Shown here piece by piece: positions 36,686-46,439 of a DNA stretch of 64,000 nt (positions are counted from its first letter, which is position 1; each line of letters opens with the position of its first letter). Under the pieces are notes generated by a model, which saw only the letters and a list, made by a program, of their open reading frames with translations, did no database searches and was not told the origin of the DNA. This DNA is from DATAOG01 sp963840925 (GTDB lineage: Bacteria > Pseudomonadota > Alphaproteobacteria > Geminicoccales > Geminicoccaceae). The stretch spans positions 62,001 to 126,000 of the forward strand of contig CAWJAY010000012.1 of the NCBI GenBank assembly GCA_963840925.1. Reading direction: 5' to 3'. A program made the position numbers and the translations under genes.

Positions 36686-37789
36686 ATGACCGCGGACCTC
36701 ACCGGCCAGATCCTGACCCCGGAGGGCTGGTGCCCGGGCCAGCTCGCGTTCGGCCGCAGCATCGAGGCGGTGCGGGCGCGGGCGGACGTGTCCGCGGACC
36801 GCTTCGTGCTGCCGGGTTTCGTCGACCTGCACGTCCACGGCGGCGGCGGCGCCGATGCGATGGCCGGCGCGGATTCGCTCCGCGCCATGGCCCGCTTTCA
36901 CGCCGGCCACGGCACCACGAGCCTGCTCGCGACCACGGTCACGGCGCCGAGCGACGACCTCCGCCGCGCGCTCCACGCGATCAGCACCGTCATCCGCGAC
37001 CGGCGCCCCGGCGAGGCGCGCGTGCTCGGCGTCCACCTCGAGGGCCCGTTCATCAGCCCGGACGCGCTCGGCGCCCAGCCGCCGTTCGCGATTGCGCCCG
37101 ACCTCACGCTGGTCGATGAGCTCTGCGCGCTGGCGCCGATCAGGGTCGCGACGGTCGCGCCGGAGATCGACCCGGATCATGCGCTGCTGCGCCGCCTGGC
37201 GCGCCACGGCGTCCGCGTCCAGCTCGGCCACAGCTGCGGCAGCTACGAGCAGGCGGCCGCCGCGCTTGCGGCTGGGGCCGCGGGCTTTACCCACCTCTTC
37301 AACGCGATGACCGGCATGCATCACCGGCGGCCCGGCCTGGTCGGGGCGGCGCTCGTGCTGGCCCAACACGCCGAGCTGATCCTCGACTTCCAGCACGTGG
37401 CCCTCGGCGCCGCCCGGGTCGCCCTGCGCGCGATACCCGGTCTCTACGGCATCACCGATGCGGTCGCCGCCGCCGGCATGCCTGATGGCGAATATGCGCT
37501 GGGCCGGCATCGCGTGCTCAAGCGTTCGGACGCGGTACGCCTGGCCGACGGCACGCTCGCGGGGAGTGTTTTGACGATGGACCAGGCGCTGCGCAATTTT
37601 CTGGCGCTTGGCCTCGATGTTAGGGACGCGGCTCGGCGTCTTTCGACCTATCCTGCGGACTACCTCGGCCAGGACGACTGCGGGCGAATCGTGGCGGGCG
37701 CCCGCGCCGATCTGGTCGTGGTCAATAGCGCCGGCCGGCTGCTCGAGGTCTACATTGAAGGAGAGGCGCTTGAGCTCGCTGATGCTTGA
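36686..37789 (+). CDS. nagA: N-acetylglucosamine-6-phosphate deacetylase
   Basis: 367 residues, amidohydrolase fold. It removes acetate from GlcNAc-6-phosphate. Metal-binding motifs: VLPGFVDLHVHGGGGAD at residues 41-57, LGVHLEGPFISPDALG (metal Glu), VQLGHSCGSYEQ, GFTHLFNAMTGMHHRRPG and LYGITDAVAAAGMPDG (catalytic Asp). The C-terminus has the expected RIVAGARADLVVVNSAG. The ATG at 36686 gives the usual short head; a GTG 12 codons earlier is possible. Its 3' end overlaps the SIS-domain gene, making a two-gene amino-sugar operon. Confidence 0.92.
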   Translation: MTADLTGQILTPEGWCPGQLAFGRSIEAVRARADVSADRFVLPGFVDLHVHGGGGADAMAGADSLRAMARFHAGHGTTSLLATTVTAPSDDLRRALHAISTVIRDRRPGEARVLGVHLEGPFISPDALGAQPPFAIAPDLTLVDELCALAPIRVATVAPEIDPDHALLRRLARHGVRVQLGHSCGSYEQAAAALAAGAAGFTHLFNAMTGMHHRRPGLVGAALVLAQHAELILDFQHVALGAARVALRAIPGLYGITDAVAAAGMPDGEYALGRHRVLKRSDAVRLADGTLAGSVLTMDQALRNFLALGLDVRDAARRLSTYPADYLGQDDCGRIVAGARADLVVVNSAGRLLEVYIEGEALELADA

Positions 37790-38792
37790 GGAGGCACGCG
37801 AGGCGCCGGCCCGGGTCGCCGCCCTGCTCGCGGCCGATCGCGAGCGCTACGAGGCGATCGCGGCGCACCTCAGGGCGGCGCCGCCGCCGTTCGCCGTGAC
37901 CGTGGCGCGCGGCAGCTCCGACCACGCGGCGAGCTACGCCGCAACGCTGCTGGCGCTGCTGGCCGGCATCGTGACCGCCTCGCTGCCGCCCTCGACGATC
38001 ACCCGCTATCGCGCCAAGCTGCGTCTGGAGCGCGCGCTGGCGCTCGCGATCTCGCAGTCGGGTGCCAGCCCGGACCTCGTGATGACGCTCGAGGCGGCGG
38101 CCGAGGCGGGCGCGCTGACGCTCGCGGTCGTCAACGATGTCGCCGCGCCGTTGGCGAAGGCGGCGGCTTTCGTGCTCGATCAGCATGCCGGGCCCGAGCG
38201 GAGCGTCGCCGCGACCAAGAGCTGCATCGCCTCGCTGGTCGCGGTCGTCCGCCTGATCGCGACCTGGCGGGGCGAAGCAGGGCTGCTCGCCGCGCTCGAG
38301 CGCCTGCCCGAGCGGCTCGAGGCGGCCGCCGAGCTCGACTGGTCGGCCGGGCTTGCCGCGCTGGCGCCCGCCACCAGCCTCTACGTCGTCGGCCGCGGCC
38401 TCGGTCTCGGGGTCGCGGCCGAGAGCGCGCTCAAGCTCAAGGAGACCTCGGCCCTGCACGCCGAGGCCCTGTCCGCGGCCGAACTCCGCCATGGCCCCCG
38501 GGCGGTGCTCGAGCCCGGTTTTCCCGTACTGGTTTACGCGCTGGAGGACCCGGCGGCCGCGGATGCCGCAGCGCTGGCCGAGCAGCTGGTCGCTGCCGGG
38601 CAGACCTGCCTGATCGCCTCGGCCAGATCCGGCAGCGGCCTGCGCCTGCCGCTGCCGCCGCCGCTCCACCCCGTGCTCGATCCGATCACGGCGCTGCAGG
38701 CCTTCTATCCATTCGCCGCGGCGCTGGCCGAAGCCCGCGGCCTCGATCCCGACCGCCCCCGGGGGCTCGGCAAGGTCACAAAAACCCTCTGA
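37770..38792 (+). CDS. SIS-domain glucosamine-6-phosphate deaminase/isomerase-like protein
   Basis: 340 residues with two SIS domains and no glutaminase domain. SIS1: TVARGSSDHAASYAATLLA, ALAISQSGASPDLVMTLEA, TLAVVNDVAAPLAKAAA, AATKSCIASLVAVV. SIS2: SLYVVGRGLGLGVAAESAL, KLKETSALHAEALSAAELR. This is the NagB-II/AgaS type that deaminates or isomerises amino-sugar phosphates, the step after NagA. I chose the TTG at 37770, which has GGAG at 37760-37763; an ATG at 37782 is the alternative. It overlaps nagA by ~20 bases. Confidence 0.85.
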   Translation: MSSLMLEEAREAPARVAALLAADRERYEAIAAHLRAAPPPFAVTVARGSSDHAASYAATLLALLAGIVTASLPPSTITRYRAKLRLERALALAISQSGASPDLVMTLEAAAEAGALTLAVVNDVAAPLAKAAAFVLDQHAGPERSVAATKSCIASLVAVVRLIATWRGEAGLLAALERLPERLEAAAELDWSAGLAALAPATSLYVVGRGLGLGVAAESALKLKETSALHAEALSAAELRHGPRAVLEPGFPVLVYALEDPAAADAAALAEQLVAAGQTCLIASARSGSGLRLPLPPPLHPVLDPITALQAFYPFAAALAEARGLDPDRPRGLGKVTKTL

Positions 38793-38814
38793 CGGGCACC
38801 CGCGCCGGGCACGC

Positions 38815-39560
38815 CTACTTTGCGATCTCGAACTCGCGCGTTCGCGTGTACAGCAGCCGGATCAGATCGTACTCGAACGGCGTTCCAGTCCGGTAGTAGC
38901 GGAACGCGACGTTGTGGCGGAGATCGATCGGCCGCAGGACGTAGGCCGCGCCCTGATAGGGAAGGCTGCTCCTGACCCCGGACGGGAACATCAGGCTGAG
39001 GCTCACGGTGTCGACCGCGAGCCCGAGGCGTCGCGCAGGTTCGATGGTCCGAGCAGCGGCAGGACCAGGTAGGGCCCGTCGCCGGCGCCCCAGCGGCCAA
39101 GCGTCTGGCCGAAGTCCTCCCTGAGCTGGGTCACCTCGGCCTGCCTGCCCGCGATGTCGTAGAGACCGCCGAAGCCGAACAGGACGTTGTTGACGAACCG
39201 GACCGCCGCCCGGCCCGCGGTCGCCGGCTTCAGCTGCAGCACCGAATTGCCGAAGGTCGTGATCTCGGTCAGGTTCGAGAAGAAGTCGGTGACCCGATTG
39301 CGGACGAACTCGGGTGTGACCCGCCGGTAGGCATTGACCACCGGCAACAGCACGGCGCGATCCAGCCGGGCATTGAAAGTATAGACGCCGCGGTTCCAGC
39401 GCTCGAGCGGATCGAAGATCTCGAGCGCGAACACCTCGTCCGGCCGGGCCACGTCCGCCAGCTGGCGTTGCGGCTGGATCGGCGGCGGCGGCCTGCTGGC
39501 GCAGGCGCCAAGCCATAAGCTGGCCAGCAGCGCCAGGGCGGCAGCCGGTCGGGGGCGCAT
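38815..39560 (-). CDS. mlaA: MlaA/VacJ family lipoprotein (one frameshift)
   Basis: About 248 residues when joined. Signal peptide with lipobox LWLGAC, Cys20. Then FALEIFDPLERWNRGVYTF, RVTPEFVRNRVTDFFSNL, INxxLQ-like GNSVLQLKPATAGRAAVRF, LREDFGQTLGRWGAGDGPY and VLPLLGPSNLRDASG, all family marks. Near 39015 one G is missing from a GGG run; the other frame continues LAVDTVSLSLMFPSG to AK at 38815. MlaA sits in the outer membrane and passes misplaced phospholipids to MlaC. The rest of the Mla system is not in view. It follows the alpha/beta hydrolase gene by ~20 bases. Confidence 0.88.
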
Positions 39561-39580
39561 CGGGAGCGGCTGGCTCGCCG

Positions 39581-40846
39581 CTACCTGGTGAAGAACTCGA
39601 TCATGTCGGCAATGTTGTCGCGGTAGTCGAGATTGCCGACATGACCGCCCTTGTTGTAGATTTTCGCTCGCCCGCCGAACACCTGTTTCAGGTAGTCGAT
39701 CTCACCTTCGGCGAGCGTGATGTCGTCCTCATTGTGCATCAAGCCGATTTTCCCGGCTTGGGCGAGATAGTCTTCGATGCTGCGAAGGCTGGTGCGATAG
39801 ATCAGATCATCGCGCGTGACCCCGGGCTCCCGCTGCCGAAAGAATGGCAGGAACAAATGTTCGATGTAATCCTCGTAACTGGTGCGCAGCGCGACCTCCG
39901 CGTACTGGGTCAGGGAATCGGTGACGCCGAGCGGTGGGCGGGGCGACGCAAGATAACCGGCCTTGGTCATTACGTCGGTGGTGAAGATCATGTCGGCCGA
40001 GACCACCCGGAACACCAGCCCGATTGCGGCCGCCAGGCTCTCGTCCTTGGGCTCGCGCCGCTTGTAGATCGTGTAGAGGAAATCCTGCGCGAAAGTCGGC
40101 GCCTCCTGTTGGACCGCTGTGCCGATGAACGTGTCGATCATCTGGTTGATGAAGACGCCGATGCCCTGGGGCGTGTTGTCCTCGAGCAGGCGGTCGAGGA
40201 TCTCGGCCGAGTTCGCCAGGTTGACCGGCGGGTTGATCAGCAGCACCCGCTGGAAGCGGAACGCCTGCTGCTCGTCGTCGAGCTTGGCGACGAAGGCGGC
40301 CTGCGCGGCGCCGAGACTGTAGCCGACCAGGTCGAAGGCCGAAACCTCGACCCGGTCCTTGACCTGCTGGTAGGCCAGCCGCATGGCCCGGTAGAGGTCC
40401 GCGGCGTCCTCGCTGATCAGCCCCGGCACGCTGGTGGTCGAGCCGTTGACGATGAAGTTCTGGTGAAGCGGCGAAGGCAGCGAGATGACATGGAAGCCGA
40501 TCTTGTGGAACATGCTGATCAGGATCAGGTTCTTGCTCGAATCGTAGTCGGCGCCGGTGCCGCCGATCACGAACGCGAGCGGCGCCTTGTGCGCCTGCGC
40601 CAGCAGACCGAAGCGCAGCCCCTCAGTATACCAGAAGATGTCGGGGATCTCGCGGTCCGCAAAGACGGTCAGGTCATGCTCCTCGAACGCCGCAGTCGCC
40701 GGCAGATCGGCCCGCCAGATGCTCGGCGTGCCGACCACGGTCGCGGCGTAGGCGTCGACAAACGGATAGTCGTAGCTCGCGGCGCGAGCTGGGGCGGGCG
40801 CGACCAGCGCCAGCAGCCACCAGAGGACGAGCCATCGAGCGTTCAT
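39581..40846 (-). CDS. Secreted alpha/beta hydrolase
   Basis: 421 residues from the ATG at 40846, with a signal peptide (RWLVLWWLLALVAPAPARA). Fold elements: APLAFVIGGTGADYDSSK, FDLVGYSLGAAQAAFVA with the GYSLG nucleophile elbow, LLINPPVNLANSAEILD and a late GGHVGNLDYRDNIADMIEF holding the likely catalytic His. The protein would act in the periplasm. It is upstream of, and probably co-transcribed with, the MlaA gene, so a lipid ester substrate is a fair guess but not shown. The frame is open for another 275 codons upstream; that extension is low-complexity and overlaps the opposite mscS gene, so I excluded it. Confidence 0.8.
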   Translation of the reverse strand: MNARWLVLWWLLALVAPAPARAASYDYPFVDAYAATVVGTPSIWRADLPATAAFEEHDLTVFADREIPDIFWYTEGLRFGLLAQAHKAPLAFVIGGTGADYDSSKNLILISMFHKIGFHVISLPSPLHQNFIVNGSTTSVPGLISEDAADLYRAMRLAYQQVKDRVEVSAFDLVGYSLGAAQAAFVAKLDDEQQAFRFQRVLLINPPVNLANSAEILDRLLEDNTPQGIGVFINQMIDTFIGTAVQQEAPTFAQDFLYTIYKRREPKDESLAAAIGLVFRVVSADMIFTTDVMTKAGYLASPRPPLGVTDSLTQYAEVALRTSYEDYIEHLFLPFFRQREPGVTRDDLIYRTSLRSIEDYLAQAGKIGLMHNEDDITLAEGEIDYLKQVFGGRAKIYNKGGHVGNLDYRDNIADMIEFFTR

Positions 40847-41031
40847 GGTCGGTTCCGTGATGATCGCGCGCCGCCCGGGTCGGGCTCGGGGCGGGCACCA
40901 AAGCACAAGCCGACCCGGCTCGCCAAGGCCCGCTATCGAGCGTGGGTTGGCGGTGGTGCTCGGCGGCAGGGCGGTGTAAGGGAGGGCATCGCATCCGGGA
41001 TCTGACACTGCCGCGCAAGGGGTGACGGTCG

Positions 41032-43312
41032 ATGCTGGGTAGACGCTGGCCGCGAATCGGCGTGCGGGGTGGCCCGGTTCTCGCCGGTATCCTGCTGCTG
41101 GTGATCGGGCTGCTCGGCGGCGGTGCGGCCCACGCCCAGCAGCCGGCGCCGGCCGCGACCGCGCCCCTGGCCATGCCGGAGCCGCTGACGCGCGAGGCGC
41201 TGCGCGACCTGCTGGCGCATCTGAGCGATGCCCAGGCGCGCGAGCTGCTGCTGGCCGAGTTCGACCGGCAGATCGCCACCCGAAGCGCCGCCGAGTCCGA
41301 CATGATGGTGTCGACTGTCGACGCCGGAGCGACAGCGGTGCGCGAACGCTGGCGCCGCATGACAGCGGCGCTGCCGGCGCTGCCGGAAGTGCCGGCCTTG
41401 TTCGCCGGCCGGCTGATCGACGGCCGCGGCGCCGGGCGTCCTGCTTGAGATCGGGCTCGGCTTCGCGCTGATGGTGGCGCTCGGCGCGCTCGCCGAGTGG
41501 CTGTTCGGCCGACTGCTCGGCGAGGTGCGGGGCCAGGTGGCGACGGCCGACGCGGAAAGCTTCGCCGCCGCCTGTGGCTTCATGGCGCTGCGCGTGCTGC
41601 TCGAGCTTTTGGGCATCCTGGTCTTCGTCGCCGCCGCGCTCGGCACCTTCTTCGTGCTCTGGCAAGGGCACGAGCCGACCCGGCTGACCGTGCTCACCTA
41701 CCTTGCCGCGATCGTCGCGATCCGTCTTGGCGCCCTGATCTCACGCCGCCTGTTCGCGCCCGAGGCTCCGGCTCTGCGGCTGCTGCCGGTCGACGACGCC
41801 ACCGCCCGGCTGCTGCACCGCCGGGTGGTCGGCGTCTTGGCCTTCATGGTGCTCGCCTTCCTCACGATTCAGTTGTTGCGCAGGTTCGGCCTCGATCCCG
41901 ACGTCACCAACCTGCTCGGCGCGCTCGCCACGCTGGTCTTCGTCGCGCTGCTGTTCCGGTTCGTTTGGCAGAGCCGCGAGCCGGTCGCTCGTCTGATCCG
42001 CGGCGGCGCGGCCGAACCGCCGGCGACGCTGAGCCCCGGCCAGCGGCTGCGCCTGGTGCTGGCGAGCTTCTGGCACGTCCTGGTCATGGTCTATGTGCTG
42101 GCGATCTGGGCGCTCGCCGAAGTCACCGCGGCGGTCAGCGGGCAGCCGGCCGGCCGGGCGATGGTGCTGAGCCTGCTGCTCCCGATCCTGCTCGCCTTGG
42201 CTGACGCCGCGCTTGGCAGGTTGGCCGACGCCTACGTCGCCGCCCGGCGCGAACGCTGGGCCGAGGGCGCGGGTGCGTTCGGCCGGCTCGCTCGGCGCGC
42301 GACTCGTATCTTGTTGATCATCATCGGTCTCTTGGTCTTCGCGCGCCTGTGGGGCGCCGACCTGTTCGACATGGCGGTCGTGGGCGTCGGCGAACGGGCA
42401 GTCGCGACCCTGCTCGACATCGGTCTGACCGTGTTGCTCGCCTACATCGCCTGGGAACTGGCCAAGACCGCGATCGACCGGCGCCTCGCCCAGGAGACCG
42501 CGCCGGCCGGCGAGAGCGAGGCCGGCGGCGAAGGCGGCGGGCCCGGCGCCTCGCGCCTGCGCACGCTGCTGCCGCTGGTGCGCTCGTTCCTGTTCGTCAC
42601 GCTGATCGCGATGGTCGTGATGATCGTGCTCGCCTCGCTCGGCGTCAACATCGGCCCGCTGCTGGCCGGCGCCGGCGTGATCGGCCTGGCGATCGGCTTC
42701 GGCGCCCAGACGCTGGTCAAGGACATCGTCTCGGGCATGTTCTTCCTGCTCGACGACGCCCTGCGGCTGGGCGAGTACATCGACGTCGGCGCGGCCCGCG
42801 GCTCGGTCGAGAAGATCTCGATCCGCTCACTGCGGCTGCGCCACCACCGGGGCGCGCTGCACACGATCCCCTACGGCGAGATCCAGCACCTGACCAACCA
42901 CAGCCGCGACTGGGTGATCATGAAGCTGCAGTTCCGGGTGCCCTACGACACCGATCTCGGCAAGGTGAAGAAGATCTTCAAGAAGATCGGCGCCGAGATG
43001 GCCGCCGACCCGGTCATGGGCCCGAACCTGCTCGACCCGCCCAAGTCCCAGGGCGTGCTCGAGATGGACAATTCCGCGATGATCATCCGCTGCAAGTTCA
43101 TGGCCAAGCCGGGCGAGCAGTTCGTGATCCGGCGCGAGCTGTTCCAACGGGTGCAGCAGGAGTTCGAGGCGGCCGGCATCCAGTTCGCGCGCCGGCAGGT
43201 CTCGGTCTACGTGCCCCCGGCTGAGCCCGGCCAGGCGCCGAAGCCGGAGACGCTGGCCGCCGCCGCCGCCGAGGCGGAGCTCGCCGCGGGCGCGCGTCGC
43301 GCCGCCTCCTGA
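41032..43312 (+). CDS. MscS-type mechanosensitive channel (one frameshift)
   Basis: About 760 residues when joined. Signal peptide (LAGILLLVIGLLGGGAAHA), a periplasmic helical head, then after a one-base change near 41440 a run of membrane helices (IGLGFALMVALGALAEWLF, LLELLGILVFVAAALGTFF and more). The MscS pore region is clear: LASLGVNIGPLLAGAGVIG, LAIGFGAQTLVKDIVSGMF, FLLDDALRLGEYIDVG, followed by the beta domain and ARRQVSVYVPP. It releases osmolytes on hypo-osmotic shock. First gene of a rightward group with the cyclase-family and PP2C genes; divergent from the alpha/beta hydrolase. Confidence 0.9.
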
Positions 43313-43335
43313 GCCCGCCGACAGGAGCCCCCGTC

Positions 43336-44113
43336 ATGGCCCGCAGGATCATCGACATTTCGGTCGCGCTGCAGTCGGGCATCCGCTCCGACCCGCCGTT
43401 CATGCTCCCGGAGATCACTTATCTCGACCACCAGGACACGCTGCCGAGCCTGCTCGGTTGCTTCCCGGGTCTGGCCGCGGCGGATCTGCCCGACCGCGAG
43501 GCCTGGGCGATCGAGCGGGTCGCGATCACCACCCACAACGGCACCCACCTGGATGCGCCCTGGCACTATGCGTCGACGATGAACCGCGGCGAGCGTGCGG
43601 CGACGATCGACGAGGTGCCGCTGGACTGGTGCTTCCAGCCCGGCGTCAAGCTCGATTTGCGCGAGCTCGATGACGGCTACGTGCTGACGCCCGCCGATCT
43701 CGAGGCGGAACTCGGCGCGGATCGACCACGATCTCCGCCCGCTCGACATCGTGCTGCTCAACACCGCCGCCGGCGCCGCCTACGGCGCCGACGACTACAT
43801 CGACCGCGGCTGCGGCTGCGGCCGCGCCGCCACGCTCTGGCTGCTCGAGCGCGGCGTCCGGGTCACCGGCACCGATGGCTGGAGCTGGGACGCGCCATTC
43901 TCGAAGACGGCCAAGGCCTATGCCCGGACCCGCGACCCCGGCCTGATCTGGGAGGGCCACAAGGCCGGGCGCGAGATCGGCTATTGCCACCTGGAGAAGC
44001 TCGCCAACCTCGACCAGCTGCCGGCGACCGGCTTCCAGGTCTGCTGCTTTCCGGTCAAGATCAAGGCCGCCTCGGCCGGGTGGACGCGCGCGGTCGCGAT
44101 CGTCGACGACTGA
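43336..44113 (+). CDS. Cyclase-family metal-dependent hydrolase (one frameshift)
   Basis: About 259 residues when joined. The first frame has IIDISVALQSGIRSDPPFM, then ITTHNGTHLDAPWHYAST, the HxGTHxDxPxH metal motif of the kynurenine formamidase-like cyclase family. Near 43718 a one-base change leads into ARIDHDLRPLDIVLLNTAA, GTDGWSWDAPFSKTA, LIWEGHKAGREIGYCHLEK and FQVCCFPVKIKAASAGWTR, the normal C-terminus. Related enzymes hydrolyse N-formylkynurenine, isatin or similar amides; the substrate here is unknown. It lies 23 bases after mscS. Confidence 0.85.
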
Positions 44114-44116
44114 TCA

Positions 44117-44884
44117 ATGTCACCCCCGCCCGTCGTGCGGCTTGTGGCGACCGTCCTCACGCACCCGGGGGCTGTGCGCGCCGTCAACGAGGACACGATC
44201 GCGCTCGGCGACCGCGTGATCAGCGCGCCAATGACGGCGCCGGAGACGGTCGAGCTCGAGATCACCCGGCCGCTGATCTGCCTGATCGCCGACGGCATGG
44301 GCGGCCACGCCGCGGGCGGGGTCGCGAGCCGCGCGGTCGCCGAGCGCCTGACGCAGCAAGCGAGCCGGGCGGACGGCGAGGCGGCCGTGGCCGGGCTGCT
44401 CGCCGAGGCCAACGAGCTGCTGTACGAGCTGATGCGTGCGCGCCCGGGGCTCCGCGGCATGGGCACCACGGTCGCCGGCGTCGTCCTCGCGCCCGCCGGC
44501 AGCCTCGTGTTCAATGTCGGCGACAGCCGGGTCTACCGGATCGAGGCCGGCAGGCTCGAGCAGCTCAGCACCGACGACACCCCGGGGCCCAAGCTCGCCG
44601 ACGGCCGGACCGCCGCGCTGACCAGCCACCTGATCACCCAGACGCTCGGCGGCGCCTACGAGCCGACCCCGATCGAGCCGCATCTGTTGGCCCTGTCCCC
44701 GCTCGCGCGCGAGCGCTACCTGATCTGCAGCGACGGCCTCTCGGACCTCGTGCCGCTGGGCGCGCTCGAGGCAGGGCTCGGGGCGGACGACCGCGCGTCG
44801 ATCGCGGCGCTGTTCGAGGCCGCGATCGCAGCGGGCGGCACCGACAACATCTCGATCGTCATGCTGGATTTGCGGCGGGGATGA
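44117..44884 (+). CDS. PP2C-family serine/threonine phosphatase
   Basis: 255 residues, a lone PP2C domain. Motifs: VRAVNEDTIALG, ICLIADGMGGHAAGGVAS, GMGTTVAGVVLAPAG, VFNVGDSRVYRIEAGRL, LICSDGLSDLV and GGTDNISIVMLDL, which supply the metal-binding aspartates. Soluble, cytosolic. It starts three bases after the cyclase stop. No partner kinase is in the window, so its substrate is unknown. The 3' end overlaps the convergent hypothetical gene by 26 bases. Confidence 0.92.
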   Translation: MSPPPVVRLVATVLTHPGAVRAVNEDTIALGDRVISAPMTAPETVELEITRPLICLIADGMGGHAAGGVASRAVAERLTQQASRADGEAAVAGLLAEANELLYELMRARPGLRGMGTTVAGVVLAPAGSLVFNVGDSRVYRIEAGRLEQLSTDDTPGPKLADGRTAALTSHLITQTLGGAYEPTPIEPHLLALSPLARERYLICSDGLSDLVPLGALEAGLGADDRASIAALFEAAIAAGGTDNISIVMLDLRRG

Positions 44885-45365
44885 GGGCCAGAGCCGCGCG
44901 CTGGCGCGCCTTGCGTGCGGTGCGCCGGCGGCGGTTCGCCGGCGGCAGCTGAGCCACCTGCGGAGCTGCCGGCCAGATCTCGGCCGGTGGCGCGCAGCCG
45001 AACTCCTGCTCGTAGGCGGCGAGCGTCGCCCGGTAGCGAGCCTCGCGCGCCGCCGCCTCGCCGTCCGCCGGCTCGTAGTGCAGCGCTTGGCCGAGCACGC
45101 TGCCGCAGAGCACCTGCCCGTACGAGGCCCGGTAGCTGAGGTGCAGCTGCCAGGTCCGGGCGACCGCGTCCGCGGGTGCCAGCTGCCCGCCCGCGACCAC
45201 CGAGAGGTATAAGAAGCGTCGATACTCATCGAACACCCGGCGCGCGAATGCGAGCGGCCATTGGTTCTCGCGGGCGAGCCGCTTGGTGAAGCCGAACAGG
45301 GCGCCCTCGGGGCTGACCTCGAACGCCGCCAGCCGCCGCCAGAGCTCCGGATTGCTGCGCGCCAT
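44859..45365 (-). CDS. Glycine-rich-domain-like hypothetical protein
   Basis: 168 residues. Conserved-looking core: FTKRLARENQWPLAFARRV, DEYRRFLYLSVVAGGQLAP and RTWQLHLSYRASYGQVLCG with the W-x-L-H motif seen in GRDP-type (DUF1399-like) proteins, ending with YEQEFGCAPPAEIWP. The last 30 residues are basic. Function unknown. Convergent and overlapping with the PP2C gene; upstream lies the end of the leftward permease operon. Confidence 0.7.
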   Translation of the reverse strand: MARSNPELWRRLAAFEVSPEGALFGFTKRLARENQWPLAFARRVFDEYRRFLYLSVVAGGQLAPADAVARTWQLHLSYRASYGQVLCGSVLGQALHYEPADGEAAAREARYRATLAAYEQEFGCAPPAEIWPAAPQVAQLPPANRRRRTARKARQRAALALIPAANPA

Positions 45366-45455
45366 GCTCCGCTCCTCGCCCTTTTCAGGCGAGTTTGCGG
45401 CGGCCGCATTAACGCGGAGCTAACGCACCTCGCAATCCGAAGCCCACAGCGGCGC

Positions 45456-46439
45456 TCACTCCTTGACCGCGCCGGTCATCGAGGAGACGTAGTGCTCGAC
45501 GAAGAACGAGTAGACAAGGGCCACCGGGATCGAGCCGAGCAGCGCTCCGGCCATCAGAGCGCCCCAGTGATAGACGTCGCCTTCGACCAGTTCCGAGAGC
45601 ACCGCGACCGGCACGGTCTTGTTCTCGGATGATGAGATGAACGTCAGCGCGTAGATGAACTCGTTCCAGCATAACGTGAAGGCGAAGATCCCGGCCGAGA
45701 TCAGGCCTGGGATCGACAGCGGCAGGATGATCTTGGTCAGGATCTGGACGCGCCCGGCGCCATCGATCAGCGCGCACTCCTCGAGCTCGTAGGGGATCGT
45801 CTTGAAGTAGCCCATGAGCAGCCAGGTCGAGAACGGGATCAGGATGGTCGGATAGGTCAGGATCAGCGCGAGCGGGCTGTCGAACAGGCCGTACTGGAAG
45901 ACGATGATCGCGAGCGGAATGAACAGGATCGAGGGCGGCACCAGATAGGCTAGGAAGATCAGACCGCCGATCGTGCCCGAGCCTTTGTAGCGGACGCGCA
46001 CGATCGCGTACGCGGCCATCACGCTCGCCGCCAGCGACAGGAAGGTGGCGCAGACCGCGACCATCATCGTGTTCCACATCCAGGACGGATAGTCGGTCTG
46101 GAACAGGAGCCGGTTGAAGTGCTCGAGCGTCGGGTTGGTGACCCACCAGGGATTGGTGGTCTGCATGTTGATCAGCTCGTTGTTCGGCTTGATGCTGGTC
46201 AGCGTCATCCAATAGAACGGGAACAAGAGGACGATCAGGAACAGGATGACCGGCAGATAGACCGTGATCGCCTTGGTGTGGAAGCGCTCGAGGTAGTCCA
46301 TGCCCTGGCGCTCACGGCGCCGGCGGGCCGACCAGCCCTGGAGCAGCCCGGCTTGCTTCTCGGTCACCTGGTCGGCGTGCAGGTGGGTCAGCTGATCGGC
46401 CATGGCCGCTTGCTCCTCGTCCTTTCCCAGATCAGTCAT
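45456..46439 (-). CDS. Carbohydrate ABC transporter permease (MalG type), left pair
   Basis: 327 residues, six helices: VYLPVILFLIVLLFPFYW, then SWMWNTMMVAVCATFLSLA, GLIFLAYLVPPSILFIPLA, PLALILTYPTILIPFSTWL and others. The EAA loop that contacts the ATPase is LEECALIDGAGRVQILTKI. Inner-membrane subunit of a CUT1 sugar importer. Its start overlaps the stop of the partner permease by eight bases. A polar N-terminal extension of ~50 residues precedes the first helix. No ATPase gene lies in this cluster. Confidence 0.92.
   Translation of the reverse strand: MTDLGKDEEQAAMADQLTHLHADQVTEKQAGLLQGWSARRRRERQGMDYLERFHTKAITVYLPVILFLIVLLFPFYWMTLTSIKPNNELINMQTTNPWWVTNPTLEHFNRLLFQTDYPSWMWNTMMVAVCATFLSLAASVMAAYAIVRVRYKGSGTIGGLIFLAYLVPPSILFIPLAIIVFQYGLFDSPLALILTYPTILIPFSTWLLMGYFKTIPYELEECALIDGAGRVQILTKIILPLSIPGLISAGIFAFTLCWNEFIYALTFISSSENKTVPVAVLSELVEGDVYHWGALMAGALLGSIPVALVYSFFVEHYVSSMTGAVKE

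Noticed and set aside
40847..41671. Upstream extension of the alpha/beta hydrolase frame (275 extra codons)
   Set aside because: Low-complexity and antisense to the mscS signal peptide region; the ATG at 40846 gives a proper signal peptide.
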